From an actinobacterium LLX17 (GTDB lineage Bacteria; Actinomycetota; Actinomycetes; Propionibacteriales; Nocardioidaceae): a DNA stretch of 64,000 nucleotides. The position numbers were made by a program, and so were the translations under genes. Of the stretch, positions 52,937 to 60,813 are shown in pieces (positions within the stretch are counted from its first letter, which is position 1; every line of letters begins with the position of its first letter). A model generated the notes under the pieces. The model searched no databases, was not told where the DNA came from, and saw nothing but the letters and a program-made list of their open reading frames with translations. The stretch lies in the NCBI GenBank assembly GCA_000471045.1, contig KI301992.1, positions 1 through 64,000 on the forward strand. Direction: 5' to 3'.

Positions 52937-53734
52937 TCAGTCGGTGACGCGGCGGGCGAGGCGCTTGTCCATGCGGCGGATCTGGGGGGTGACGACCTTG
53001 GTCAGCACCCCGGGCAGCACCGACATGCCGGCCTGACCGATCGCGCCGCCCAGGGACGTGACGCGGCTCGGCCGGTCGAGCGCCGCCTTGAGGAGCCAGC
53101 GGCCGGCGCGGTCCGGTCCCATCATCGGCATCGCCGCGTAGATGCTGGTCGCGCCGGACATCTCGGTGCGCACCATGGGGAAGTAGACGATGGTCGAGGT
53201 GATGCCGGCGTGGGCGTGCTCGGCCGCCAGCGACCGTGCGAACGACTCGAGCGCGCTCTTGCTGGCCAGGTAGGCCGAGAACAGCGGGATGGGCACCTGC
53301 GTCGACATCGTGGAGCTGACCACGACGTGCCCGTGCCCCTGCTCGAGGAACGTCGGCATCAGCCCGAGCGTCAGCCGCACGGCGCCCAGGTAGTTGACCG
53401 CCATGGTGCGTTCGTAGTCGTGCACGCGGTCGAGGGAGTCGGCGATGCCGCGGCGGATCGAGCGACCCGCGTTGTTCACCAGCACGTCGATGACCTCGTG
53501 CTCGTCCCGCAGCGTCGCGACCACGGCGTCGACGGCGTCCGGGTCGGTCAGGTCGACCGGGTAGGCGTGCGCGGCGCCGCCCGAGGCGCGGATCTCGTCG
53601 ACCACCTCGGCCAGCTGGTCGGCGCGCCGCGCGAGCAGGCAGACGGTGTGGCCCTGCTCGGCGAGCTGCCGAGCGGCGGCCGCACCGATGCCGCTCGAGG
53701 CGCCCGTCAGCACGATGGTGCGCGGCCGGCTCAT
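52937..53734 (-). CDS. SDR family oxidoreductase
   Basis: 265-residue short-chain dehydrogenase. NAD(P) motif TGASSGIGAAAARQL (10-24), NNAG, catalytic Ser in VVVSSTMSTQ, and the YxxxK motif in FSAYLASKSALESF. The C-terminal basic part (RRMDKRLARRVTD) may associate with the membrane. ATG 53734 overlaps the tetR stop (ATGA), so it is in an operon with the regulator. Substrate unknown, possibly a lipid given the neighbouring sterol-desaturase gene. Confidence 0.92.
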   Translation of the reverse strand: MSRPRTIVLTGASSGIGAAAARQLAEQGHTVCLLARRADQLAEVVDEIRASGGAAHAYPVDLTDPDAVDAVVATLRDEHEVIDVLVNNAGRSIRRGIADSLDRVHDYERTMAVNYLGAVRLTLGLMPTFLEQGHGHVVVSSTMSTQVPIPLFSAYLASKSALESFARSLAAEHAHAGITSTIVYFPMVRTEMSGATSIYAAMPMMGPDRAGRWLLKAALDRPSRVTSLGGAIGQAGMSVLPGVLTKVVTPQIRRMDKRLARRVTD

Positions 53735-54372
53735 GCCAGGTCACCTGTCGAGAGGTGCCCGCGCGTGGCGTCCGAGAACAGTGCCTCGACCAGGCGGACG
53801 CACCGACTGAGCATCGAGTCGGCGGTCTCGTCGGGGTGGTCGACCCACCAGCTCATCAGCGAGTCCACGATGCCGAGCCAGGTGGCGGTCATGGCCGAGA
53901 CGTCGAGGGGATCGCGGTCACCGGCCAGCGCCAGCAGCTCGGTGACGCCCTCGTGGGCCAGCTTGCCGATGCGGTCGGTGTGCGCCGCGATGGTCTCGGC
54001 GACCGGCCCCGAAGCGGGGGCCGTGCGGTCGTGCAGCAGCCGCCAGAGGTGCCGTTCGGGCTCGAGCACCGTGAACATGCCGGCCAGGGTCAGGATGCCG
54101 CGCTCGATGCCCACGGCCTCACCGTCGGCGATGCGCTCGATCTCGCCGCCCAGGCGCGCGCCGGCGCGGTCGAGGCAGGCGACGAACAGCCCTTCCTTCG
54201 AGCCGAAGTACTGGTAGACGAGCGGCTTGGAGATGCCGGCGCGCTGCGCGATCGTCTGCAGGCTCGTGCCGGCGTAGCCCACCTCACCGAACTCGCGGGA
54301 GGCCTCGTCGAGGATCTGCGCCTCGCGCTCCGAGCGGGGGACGCCCTTCGTGCCGGCGTTCGGTCGGACCAT
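53731..54372 (-). CDS. TetR family transcriptional regulator
   Basis: 213 residues. Helix-turn-helix LQTIAQRAGISKPLVYQYFG at about 38-57 and a C-terminal domain of the TetR_C-type (VDSLMSWWVDHPDETADSML). It is divergent from the sterol desaturase-type hydroxylase, and a 37-base inverted repeat lies between them. TAGAGT lies 7 bases before the ATG, so leaderless. It likely represses itself, the SDR and the hydroxylase. Confidence 0.93.
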   Translation of the reverse strand: MVRPNAGTKGVPRSEREAQILDEASREFGEVGYAGTSLQTIAQRAGISKPLVYQYFGSKEGLFVACLDRAGARLGGEIERIADGEAVGIERGILTLAGMFTVLEPERHLWRLLHDRTAPASGPVAETIAAHTDRIGKLAHEGVTELLALAGDRDPLDVSAMTATWLGIVDSLMSWWVDHPDETADSMLSRCVRLVEALFSDATRGHLSTGDLA

Positions 54373-54392
54373 GCGGAGAACTCTAGCGCGGC

Positions 54393-54429
54393 GATATGAT
54401 CTCGTGGTAACTTACCGCGAAGTCATATC
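54393..54429. promoter_or_regulatory. 37-base inverted-repeat operator for the adjacent TetR
   Basis: 18-base arms about one central base: GATATGAtctCGtGGTAA and its mirror, 15 of 18 positions pairing, with the inner GGTAA-C-TTACC perfect. Placed 21 bases from the tetR start and 22 from the hydroxylase start. Confidence 0.8.
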
Positions 54430-54451
54430 ACGATCCTGACCGGGAGACGCC

Positions 54452-55354
54452 GTGGAAGACCTGCTCGACCCTCTCAAGAACCCCGTCACCTACGCCGCGC
54501 CGTTCTTCCTGCTGACGATCCTCATCGAGTTCGCCGCGCTGAAGTGGCTCGACCATGACGACAACGTCACCGGCTACGCGATGAAGGACGCCCGCACCTC
54601 GATCTCGATGGGCGTGCTGTCGCTGTTCTTCCTCACCGCGTTCAAGGTGCTCTCGTTCTTCGGCTTCGTCGCGGTCTTCACCTACCTCGCACCGTGGCAG
54701 CTGCCGGTCGACACCTGGTGGTACTGGGTGCTGGTGCTGCTGGGCGTCGACCTCGGCTACTACTTCCACCACCGCTTCAGCCACCGCGTGCGCCTCGGCT
54801 GGGCGGGCCACCAGGCCCACCACTCCAGCGAGTTCATGAACTTCGGCACCGCGTTGCGGCAGAAGTGGAACCCGTGGTTCGAGTTCTTCTTCTGGCTGCC
54901 GCTGCCCCTGCTGGGCTTCTCGCCCTGGACGCTCTACGTGGCGTTCGGCATCAACCTGATCTTCCAGTTCTACGTGCACACCGAGCTGATCGGGAAGCTG
55001 CCGCGGCCCATCGAGTACGTCTTCAACACGCCCTCGCACCACCGCGTGCACCACGGCAGCGACGCCGAGTACCTCGACAAGAACTACGCGGGCATGCTCA
55101 TCATCTGGGACCGGATGTTCGGTACCTTCACCGAGGAGAAGCACCGCCCGACGTACGGACTCACGACGCCGGTCGGCACCTACAACCTGCTGAAGCTGCA
55201 GTACGGCGACTACGCGCAGATGACGCGCGACGTGCGCAGCGCCGAGCGGTTCCGCGACAAGCTGGGCTACGTCTTCGGGCCCCCGGGCTGGCAGCCGAGC
55301 ACCGAGCATGCTTCCGGGCCTGCTCCTGAGCCCGAGTCCGTCCCCCGCCGCTAG
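54452..55354 (+). CDS. Sterol desaturase / fatty acid hydroxylase family protein
   Basis: 300-residue membrane di-iron enzyme. Histidine boxes: YYFHHRFSHRVRL (HxxxH), GHQAHHSS (HxxHH) and SHHRVHHG (HxxHH). About four hydrophobic segments. It would hydroxylate or desaturate a lipid substrate at the membrane. Start GTG 54452 follows GGGAG by 6 bases. Regulation by the divergent TetR through the 37-base palindrome is likely. Confidence 0.93.
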   Translation: MEDLLDPLKNPVTYAAPFFLLTILIEFAALKWLDHDDNVTGYAMKDARTSISMGVLSLFFLTAFKVLSFFGFVAVFTYLAPWQLPVDTWWYWVLVLLGVDLGYYFHHRFSHRVRLGWAGHQAHHSSEFMNFGTALRQKWNPWFEFFFWLPLPLLGFSPWTLYVAFGINLIFQFYVHTELIGKLPRPIEYVFNTPSHHRVHHGSDAEYLDKNYAGMLIIWDRMFGTFTEEKHRPTYGLTTPVGTYNLLKLQYGDYAQMTRDVRSAERFRDKLGYVFGPPGWQPSTEHASGPAPEPESVPRR

Positions 55355-55385
55355 TCGGCCCGTCGGTCGCGCGGGGGCCGGGCGA

Positions 55386-56588
55386 TCAGCGCGCGACCTC
55401 GAACAGCCCGGCCGCGCCCATGCCGCCTCCGACGCACATCGACACGACGGCGAACTGCTGGTCGCGACGACGAGCCTCGAGCAGGGCGTGCCCGACCGCT
55501 CGTGATCCCGTCATTCCGTAGGGGTGTCCGAGGGCGATGGCGCCCCCGTTGACGTTCATCCGCTCCGGATCGATGCCCAGGACGTCCCGGCAGTGGACGG
55601 CCTGCGAGGCGAACGCCTCGTTGAGCTCCCAGACGCCGATGTCGGCGACGCTCAGGCCGTGCTGCTGGAGCAGCCGGGGGATGGCCGTCACGGGCCCGAT
55701 GCCCATCTCGTCCGGCTCGCACCCGGTCACGGCGATGCCGACGTAATAGCCGAGGGCCTCGATGCCGCGTGCGCTGGCGAGGTCGGCGTCCATCAGGACG
55801 TTGGCCGAGGCGCCGTCGCTCAGCTGTGAGGCGTTGCCGGCCGTGACGGTGGGGTGGGCCGTGACGTCACCGGGCGAGAGCACCGTGCGCAGCGCAGCGA
55901 GACCCTCGGCCGTCGTGCCGGCGCGGACGCCTTCGTCGGCCGACACGGTCTGCTCCACCTCCGTGGTCGTGCCGGTTGCCTTGTCGGTCACCAGGGTGCG
56001 GACCGTGATCGGGCTGATCTCGTCGTCGAAGATGCCGGCCGCCTGGGCCGCTGCGGCGCGATGCACCGACTGCAGCCCCATCTCGTCCTGCCGCTCCCGG
56101 CTCACGCCGTACCGTGCCGCCACGTTCTCGGCGGTGTGGAGCATGGGCATGTACAACCCCGGGACGTGCTCGCGAAGCCACGCGTCGCCGGCGCGGTGCG
56201 TGTTCATGTGCTCGTTCTGCACCAGGGAGATCGACTCGACGCCGCCCCCGATCGCCACGCGCATCCCGTCGACCATGATCTGCTTCGCGGCGGTGGCGAC
56301 GGCCATCAGACCAGAGGAGCACTGGCGGTCCATCGTGGTGCCGGGCACCGTCACGGGCAGCCCGGCTCGCAGGGCTCCCTGACGTGCCACGTTGAACCCG
56401 GTGCTGCCCTCGGGCAGTGCGCAGCCGAGGACGACGTCCTCGACCTCCGCAGGGTCGATGCCGGCCCGGGCCACCGCGTGGGCGATGGCGTGACCCACCA
56501 GCTCGGGGCCGGGGGTGTTGTTGAACGCCCCCTTGTACGCCTTGCCGACAGGGGTCCGGGTGGTGGCGATGATCGCGGCGCGGCGCAT
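55386..56588 (-). CDS. Acetyl-CoA acyltransferase (thiolase)
   Basis: 400-residue thiolase, cleaving 3-ketoacyl-CoA in beta-oxidation. The nucleophile lies in [18 protein letters not shown] (Cys about 90), then [11 protein letters not shown], the catalytic His in [16 protein letters not shown] and the second Cys in [17 protein letters not shown] 56588 has GAGGAG upstream. It is divergent from the acyl-CoA synthetase; the shared region holds a TGAAC-type operator and a Crp site. Biosynthetic thiolase activity is possible but less likely in this setting. Confidence 0.95.
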   Translation of the reverse strand: MRRAAIIATTRTPVGKAYKGAFNNTPGPELVGHAIAHAVARAGIDPAEVEDVVLGCALPEGSTGFNVARQGALRAGLPVTVPGTTMDRQCSSGLMAVATAAKQIMVDGMRVAIGGGVESISLVQNEHMNTHRAGDAWLREHVPGLYMPMLHTAENVAARYGVSRERQDEMGLQSVHRAAAAQAAGIFDDEISPITVRTLVTDKATGTTTEVEQTVSADEGVRAGTTAEGLAALRTVLSPGDVTAHPTVTAGNASQLSDGASANVLMDADLASARGIEALGYYVGIAVTGCEPDEMGIGPVTAIPRLLQQHGLSVADIGVWELNEAFASQAVHCRDVLGIDPERMNVNGGAIALGHPYGMTGSRAVGHALLEARRRDQQFAVVSMCVGGGMGAAGLFEVAR

Positions 56589-56634
56589 GGGTGCTCCTCG
56601 GGGAGAAGTGGAAAAGAACTTTCCGAAACCTACT

Positions 56635-56658
56635 TGAACATGAACCCGGGTTCAACTA
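56635..56658. promoter_or_regulatory. Operator-like sequence, copy 1, in the thiolase / acyl-CoA synthetase gap
   Basis: TGAACATGAACCCGGGTTCA (56635-56654) contains the perfect palindrome TGAACCCGGGTTCA; with flanking bases it matches 19 of 24 positions at 63381-63404 before the enoyl-CoA hydratase gene. Probable binding site of a local acyl-CoA-responsive regulator not encoded in the window. Confidence 0.7.
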
Positions 56659-56681
56659 CGGTCACCCATGTGAGGCCGATC

Positions 56682-56699
56682 ATGTGAGTCGGCTCACAT
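56682..56699. promoter_or_regulatory. Crp/GlxR-type site upstream of the acyl-CoA synthetase
   Basis: ATGTGAGTCGGCTCACAT is a perfect 7-4-7 palindrome and fits the TGTGA-N6-TCACA consensus of actinobacterial Crp/GlxR. A further half-site (ATGTGAGG) lies at 56668-56675. Its centre is 34 bases before the ATG at 56725. Confidence 0.72.
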
Positions 56700-56724
56700 C
56701 GCCGAGGAGAAAGCGCGGTACGAG

Positions 56725-58230
56725 ATGGTGAACGTGGCGGCGAACGTCTGGGCCCACGCCGAGACGGACCCGAACAGGGCAGCCCTGAGGTCGCCCGCGG
56801 GCGATCTGACCTACGGGGAGCTGGCGGCTGCCAGCCGACGCGCGGCGGGTGCCGTGCGAGAGGCCGGTGTGCGGCCCCTCGACCGGGTCGTCCTGATCGC
56901 CCCGAGCATCGTCGAGTTCCCCGTCGTCTACCTCGGTCTCCACGGGGCGGGGGTCAGCGTCATCACCATGAACACGATGGCCACGCCCGCGGAGATCGGC
57001 TACGTCCTGGACGACTCCGAGGCCGTGCTCGTCATCGCCTGGCACGAGTGTGCGGACGCAGCTGCGACGGCGGCCGCCGACCGTGGGCTTCCGCTGTGGC
57101 GGGTGGAGCCGGGCGCCGTCTTCGACGCGGAGCCCGTGGCCGTGGCGCACGACCACGCGCCGGACGACACCGCGATCATCCTGTACACCTCGGGCACCAC
57201 GGGACGCCCGAAGGGTGTGGAGCTGACCGCCGCCAACCTGCTCGACACCACGGCCTCCTTCCTGCCGGTGCTGTCGCTGACGCCGGACGACCGCTTCGGG
57301 ACCGCCCTGCCGCTGTTCCACGTCTACGGCCAGGCGGTCGTGATGAACACGGTCCTCGTAACGGGTGCGACTCTGTCCCTGCTGTCGCCGTTCGAGCCCA
57401 CGCAGATGCTCGAGATGGTGCGCCGCGACCGATTGACCGCGCTCGCCGGCGTGCCGACCATGTGGAACGCGATGCTGCACGCGGCGGCCGACTACGGTCC
57501 CGGCGACTTCGAGGACCTGCGACTCGCAACCTCCGGCGGGGCCTCGCTCCCGGTCGAGGTCATGCGGGCCTTCAAGGAGCGGTTCGACTGCGCGATCCTC
57601 GAGGGCTACGGCCTCACCGAGTCGACCGGCGCCGCGACGTTCAACGACATCAACCGGGTGCAGAAGGCCGGCACGGTGGGTCCTGCCCTCCCGGGTTCCG
57701 CCATCGAGGTGCGGGATCCCGACGGCCGACCGGTGGCCGCCGGTGTGGTGGGCGAGGTGTTCATCAAGGGCCCCACGATCATGAAGGGCTACCGCAACCG
57801 GCCCGACGCGACCGAGGCCGACCTTCGTGACGGCTGGCTGCGCACCGGCGACCTGGGGCAGCTCGACGAGGACGGCTACCTGAGCATCGTCGACCGCGCC
57901 AAGGACCTGATCATCCGCGGCGGTTACAACGTCTACCCCCGTGAGGTCGAAGAGGTGCTGTACGAGCACCCCGACATCGTCGAGGTCGCGGTCGTCGGCG
58001 TCCCGGACGAGCACTTCGGCGAGGAGGTCGCGGCGGTCGTCGCCCTGATGCCCGGTTCCACGTTGACCGGCGAGGAGCTCCGCGCCTGGGCCAAGGTGCA
58101 GCTCTCGGCCTACAAGGTGCCGCGCCTGGTCCAGTTCGTGGACACCCTGCCCAAGGGGCCGACGGGCAAGATCCTCAAGCGGGAGATCGACCGGAGTGGC
58201 ATCCGTGCCGCAGCGGGGGTCACCGCATGA
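56725..58230 (+). CDS. AMP-dependent acyl-CoA synthetase
   Basis: 501-residue adenylate-forming ligase activating a carboxylic acid to its CoA thioester. AMP motif ILYTSGTTGRPKGVEL (about 152-167), YGLTESTGAATFND, GWLRTGDLG, and the C-terminal PKGPTGKILKRE lysine. It belongs to the medium/long-chain FadD-like group; the exact substrate is unknown. ATG 56725 follows GAGGAG by 15 bases and AAAGCG nearer by; the site is only moderate. Coupled to the SDR (stop at 58230 overlaps ATG 58227). Confidence 0.95.
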   Translation: MVNVAANVWAHAETDPNRAALRSPAGDLTYGELAAASRRAAGAVREAGVRPLDRVVLIAPSIVEFPVVYLGLHGAGVSVITMNTMATPAEIGYVLDDSEAVLVIAWHECADAAATAAADRGLPLWRVEPGAVFDAEPVAVAHDHAPDDTAIILYTSGTTGRPKGVELTAANLLDTTASFLPVLSLTPDDRFGTALPLFHVYGQAVVMNTVLVTGATLSLLSPFEPTQMLEMVRRDRLTALAGVPTMWNAMLHAAADYGPGDFEDLRLATSGGASLPVEVMRAFKERFDCAILEGYGLTESTGAATFNDINRVQKAGTVGPALPGSAIEVRDPDGRPVAAGVVGEVFIKGPTIMKGYRNRPDATEADLRDGWLRTGDLGQLDEDGYLSIVDRAKDLIIRGGYNVYPREVEEVLYEHPDIVEVAVVGVPDEHFGEEVAAVVALMPGSTLTGEELRAWAKVQLSAYKVPRLVQFVDTLPKGPTGKILKREIDRSGIRAAAGVTA

Positions 58231-59036
58231 TCATCGACGGAACCGTCGCCATCGTCACCGGCGCGGCGGGCGGCATCGGCGCCGCCCTCGCGCAACGTCT
58301 CCTTGAGCACGGGGCGAGCGTCGTCGTCACCGACCTCGACGCCGCACGGCTGGACGCCACGGCCGCCTCCCTGGAGCGGGTTGCGCCGGGCCGGGTCGCC
58401 GGCCTGGCCGGTGACTGCTCGGTCGAGGCCGACGTGCAGGCCCTCATCGACCTGGCGCAGGACCGCTTCGGGCCCGTCGACCTCTACGCGGCCAACGCGG
58501 GCGTCGGCCTGGGCCAGGGGCTCGAGTCCTCCGAGGACGACTGGTCGACCTCGATCGACGTCAACGTCCTGGCCCACGTGCGGGCCGCACGCCTGTTGAC
58601 GCCGGGCTGGCTCGAGCGTGGTCGGGGCTACTTCCTCAGCACCGCCTCGGCCGCTGGGTTGCTGACCCAGATCGGGTCGCCCACCTATTCGGTCACCAAG
58701 CACGCCGCCGTGGCGTTCGCCGAGTGGATGTCGGTCACCTACGGGTCTCGCGGCATCGCGGTGAGCTGCCTGTGCCCCATGGGCGTGAACACGTCGATGC
58801 TCAACGGCGGCGCGGGCTCCGACGACGAGACCGCCCGGCTGGGCGCGCGCGCCGTGACCGAGGCCGGGGGAGTGCTCGAGCCGCTGGAGGTTGCCGACAT
58901 CGTCATCGAGGCGATCGGCACCGAGCAGTTCCTGGTCCTGCCGCATGCCGAGGTGCTCGAGTTCTACCGGCGCAAGGGGTCGGACTACGACCGCTGGCTC
59001 GCCGGGATGCGCCGCTACCAGGACACGCTCGCATGA
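58227..59036 (+). CDS. SDR family oxidoreductase
   Basis: 269 residues. NAD(P) motif VTGAAGGIGAALAQRL (9-24), ANAGVG, LSTASAAGLL with the catalytic serine, and YSVTKHAAVAFAEW with the YxxxK pair. Likely oxidises a hydroxyacyl-CoA or a free alcohol of the same pathway as the flanking acyl-CoA synthetase. Overlaps that gene and the following HAD gene (both ATGA), so they form one translational unit. Confidence 0.93.
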   Translation: MIIDGTVAIVTGAAGGIGAALAQRLLEHGASVVVTDLDAARLDATAASLERVAPGRVAGLAGDCSVEADVQALIDLAQDRFGPVDLYAANAGVGLGQGLESSEDDWSTSIDVNVLAHVRAARLLTPGWLERGRGYFLSTASAAGLLTQIGSPTYSVTKHAAVAFAEWMSVTYGSRGIAVSCLCPMGVNTSMLNGGAGSDDETARLGARAVTEAGGVLEPLEVADIVIEAIGTEQFLVLPHAEVLEFYRRKGSDYDRWLAGMRRYQDTLA

Positions 59037-59695
59037 CCGCTCCGGGCGCCACGACGCGCCGAGCTGTCTTGTTCGACTTCGGTGGAGTGCTCACCTCGAG
59101 CGTCATCGACGCCTTCGGGGAGTTCGGCCGGGTCGACTGCGGTGACCGCGACCTGCCGCTGAAGCTGCTGGGGTCGGACCCCGAGTCCCAGCGTCTGCTG
59201 ACCGACCACGAGGAAGGCCGCCTGGACGACGACGGGTTCGAGAACGGGTTCGCCGCTCGACTACGCGCCCACGGTGCCGACGTCGTGGCCGAGGGACTGA
59301 TCGCCAGGATGCAGTCTCGGCTCGTCCGCGACGAGGACACCGTGCAGCTCGTCGCCACCTTGCGCGACGCCGGCGTGCCGGTGGGACTGCTGTCGAACTC
59401 ACTGGGGCGCGACTGCTACGTCGGGTTCGACCTGCCCGCCCTGTTCGACGCCGTCACCATCTCCGGTCAGGAGGGCGTCCGCAAGCCCTCCAGGCGCCTG
59501 TACGAGATCGGGTGCGAACGCCTCGGCGCCCACCCGTCCGAGGTCGTCATGGTCGACGACCTCGCCCAGAACATCGACGCAGCCGAACGTCTCGGGATGG
59601 CCGGCGTCGTGCACCGCACCGCGGCAGGGACCGCCCGAGAGCTCGAGCGGCTCCTGGGGACGGAACTCGCGAGGAGCCTGCCCGCACAGCGGTGA
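59033..59695 (+). CDS. HAD family hydrolase
   Basis: 220-residue haloacid dehalogenase-like protein. Motif I is LFDFGGVLTSS (nucleophilic Asp about 15), motif II LLSNSLG, motif III lysine in VRKPSRRLYEIG and motif IV MVDDLAQNIDAAE. It resembles the HAD domain found next to or fused with aminoglycoside-phosphotransferase-like kinases and acyl-CoA dehydrogenases (ACAD10-type); neither partner lies in the window. It may dephosphorylate a phospho-hydroxyacyl intermediate; this is inference. Confidence 0.9.
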   Translation: MTAPGATTRRAVLFDFGGVLTSSVIDAFGEFGRVDCGDRDLPLKLLGSDPESQRLLTDHEEGRLDDDGFENGFAARLRAHGADVVAEGLIARMQSRLVRDEDTVQLVATLRDAGVPVGLLSNSLGRDCYVGFDLPALFDAVTISGQEGVRKPSRRLYEIGCERLGAHPSEVVMVDDLAQNIDAAERLGMAGVVHRTAAGTARELERLLGTELARSLPAQR

Positions 59696-59755
59696 GTCGG
59701 GGGAACCAGCACCACCCAGGCGAGACCGTCCGGTCGCGTCGTCAACATCCGCGTG

Positions 59756-59782
59756 CCTGAACCAGGCCACGGCAGTTTCAGG
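59756..59782. promoter_or_regulatory. Possible operator upstream of the ABC importer
   Basis: CCTGAA and TTCAGG, mirror images 15 bases apart, end at the AGGAGG ribosome binding site of the 59790 gene. Shares only the TGAA/TTCA ends with the other local operators. Confidence 0.35.
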
Positions 59783-59789
59783 AGGATCC

Positions 59790-60758
59790 ATGAAGGCTCG
59801 ACGAATCGCAACGGGCTTGGTGGCCGCGCTGGCCCTCACGGTCACCGCGGCGTGCGGCGGCGGCTCCGGGGGAGGTGACGCAGCCGACGGCGAGTACACG
59901 ATCGGCATCGTGAAGTTCGCCTCCAGCGACCAGACCTCCGAGGAGGCCATCGCCGGGTTCCGGGCGTACGCCGAGGAGCAGGGATGGGAGACCAGTGCGG
60001 TCGACCCGCAGGGCGCGGTGGACAAGGCCAACGGTGCGATGCAGGACTACGTCCAGAAGGACGTCGACCTCATCGTCACCGCCGTCTTCGACAGCAAGAC
60101 GCTGACCGCAGGGGCACAGGCTGCCAAGGCGGCCGACATCCCGGTGGTGTCGATCTCCGGAGGCACGGCCGACGGCATCACCGCGAACCTCGATGCCGGG
60201 GTGTCCAACGGGGAGCCGGTCGCCGCCCAGCTGGTGGAGGACATGGAGGGCAAGGGCGAGGTGCTGGTGCTCGGGTACAAGAGCGGCCTGCCGTGCATCG
60301 GGCGTGAGGAGGCGCTGAACGACGCGCTCGAGGACACCGACATCACGATCACCCGCAACGAGGTGCCGATCCCGGGGCAGGTCGAGGGCAGCACGCAGTT
60401 CGCGCAGGCCTGGCTCGCCAAGCATCCCAAGGGCAGCGGACCGCTGGCTGTGTGGGGCTGCTTCGACGACCCGGCCCTCGGGGCCATCGCGGCACTGAAG
60501 TCGTCGGGCCGCGACGACGTGCTCGTCTACGGCATCAACGGGCAGCCCGGGGCGATCAACGCCATCGAGGCCGGCGACATGAGGGCAACGGTCTACCTGC
60601 TGGCCACCGAGGCGGGCAAGAACTTCGCCAAGCTCGTGCCCGACTTCGTCGAGGGCGGTGTCGACGCCGAGCCCCAGGAGGTCGACCTGACCAACGTGCT
60701 GGTCACGACCGACACGATCGCCGACTTCCTGTCCGAGTACCCGGACGCCGGCGAGTAA
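59790..60758 (+). CDS. Ribose-type ABC transporter substrate-binding lipoprotein
   Basis: 322-residue periplasmic-binding protein of the sugar (RbsB/Peripla_BP_4) class. Lipobox VTAAC places the lipidated Cys at residue 22, followed by GGGSGGGDAADGEYTIGIV. Fold signatures: VKFASSDQTSEEAIAGFRAY, IVTAVFDSKTL and VWGCFDDPALGAIAALK. ATG 59790 has AGGAGG 5 bases upstream. The ligand is unknown; being embedded in an acyl-CoA operon suggests a carboxylic acid or a glycoside-like compound rather than ribose. Confidence 0.92.
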   Translation: MKARRIATGLVAALALTVTAACGGGSGGGDAADGEYTIGIVKFASSDQTSEEAIAGFRAYAEEQGWETSAVDPQGAVDKANGAMQDYVQKDVDLIVTAVFDSKTLTAGAQAAKAADIPVVSISGGTADGITANLDAGVSNGEPVAAQLVEDMEGKGEVLVLGYKSGLPCIGREEALNDALEDTDITITRNEVPIPGQVEGSTQFAQAWLAKHPKGSGPLAVWGCFDDPALGAIAALKSSGRDDVLVYGINGQPGAINAIEAGDMRATVYLLATEAGKNFAKLVPDFVEGGVDAEPQEVDLTNVLVTTDTIADFLSEYPDAGE

Positions 60759-60813
60759 TGCACGGCCACGTCCTCCAGGGCCGACCCGCCCTGGACCCCG
60801 AGGAGGAGCTTGC

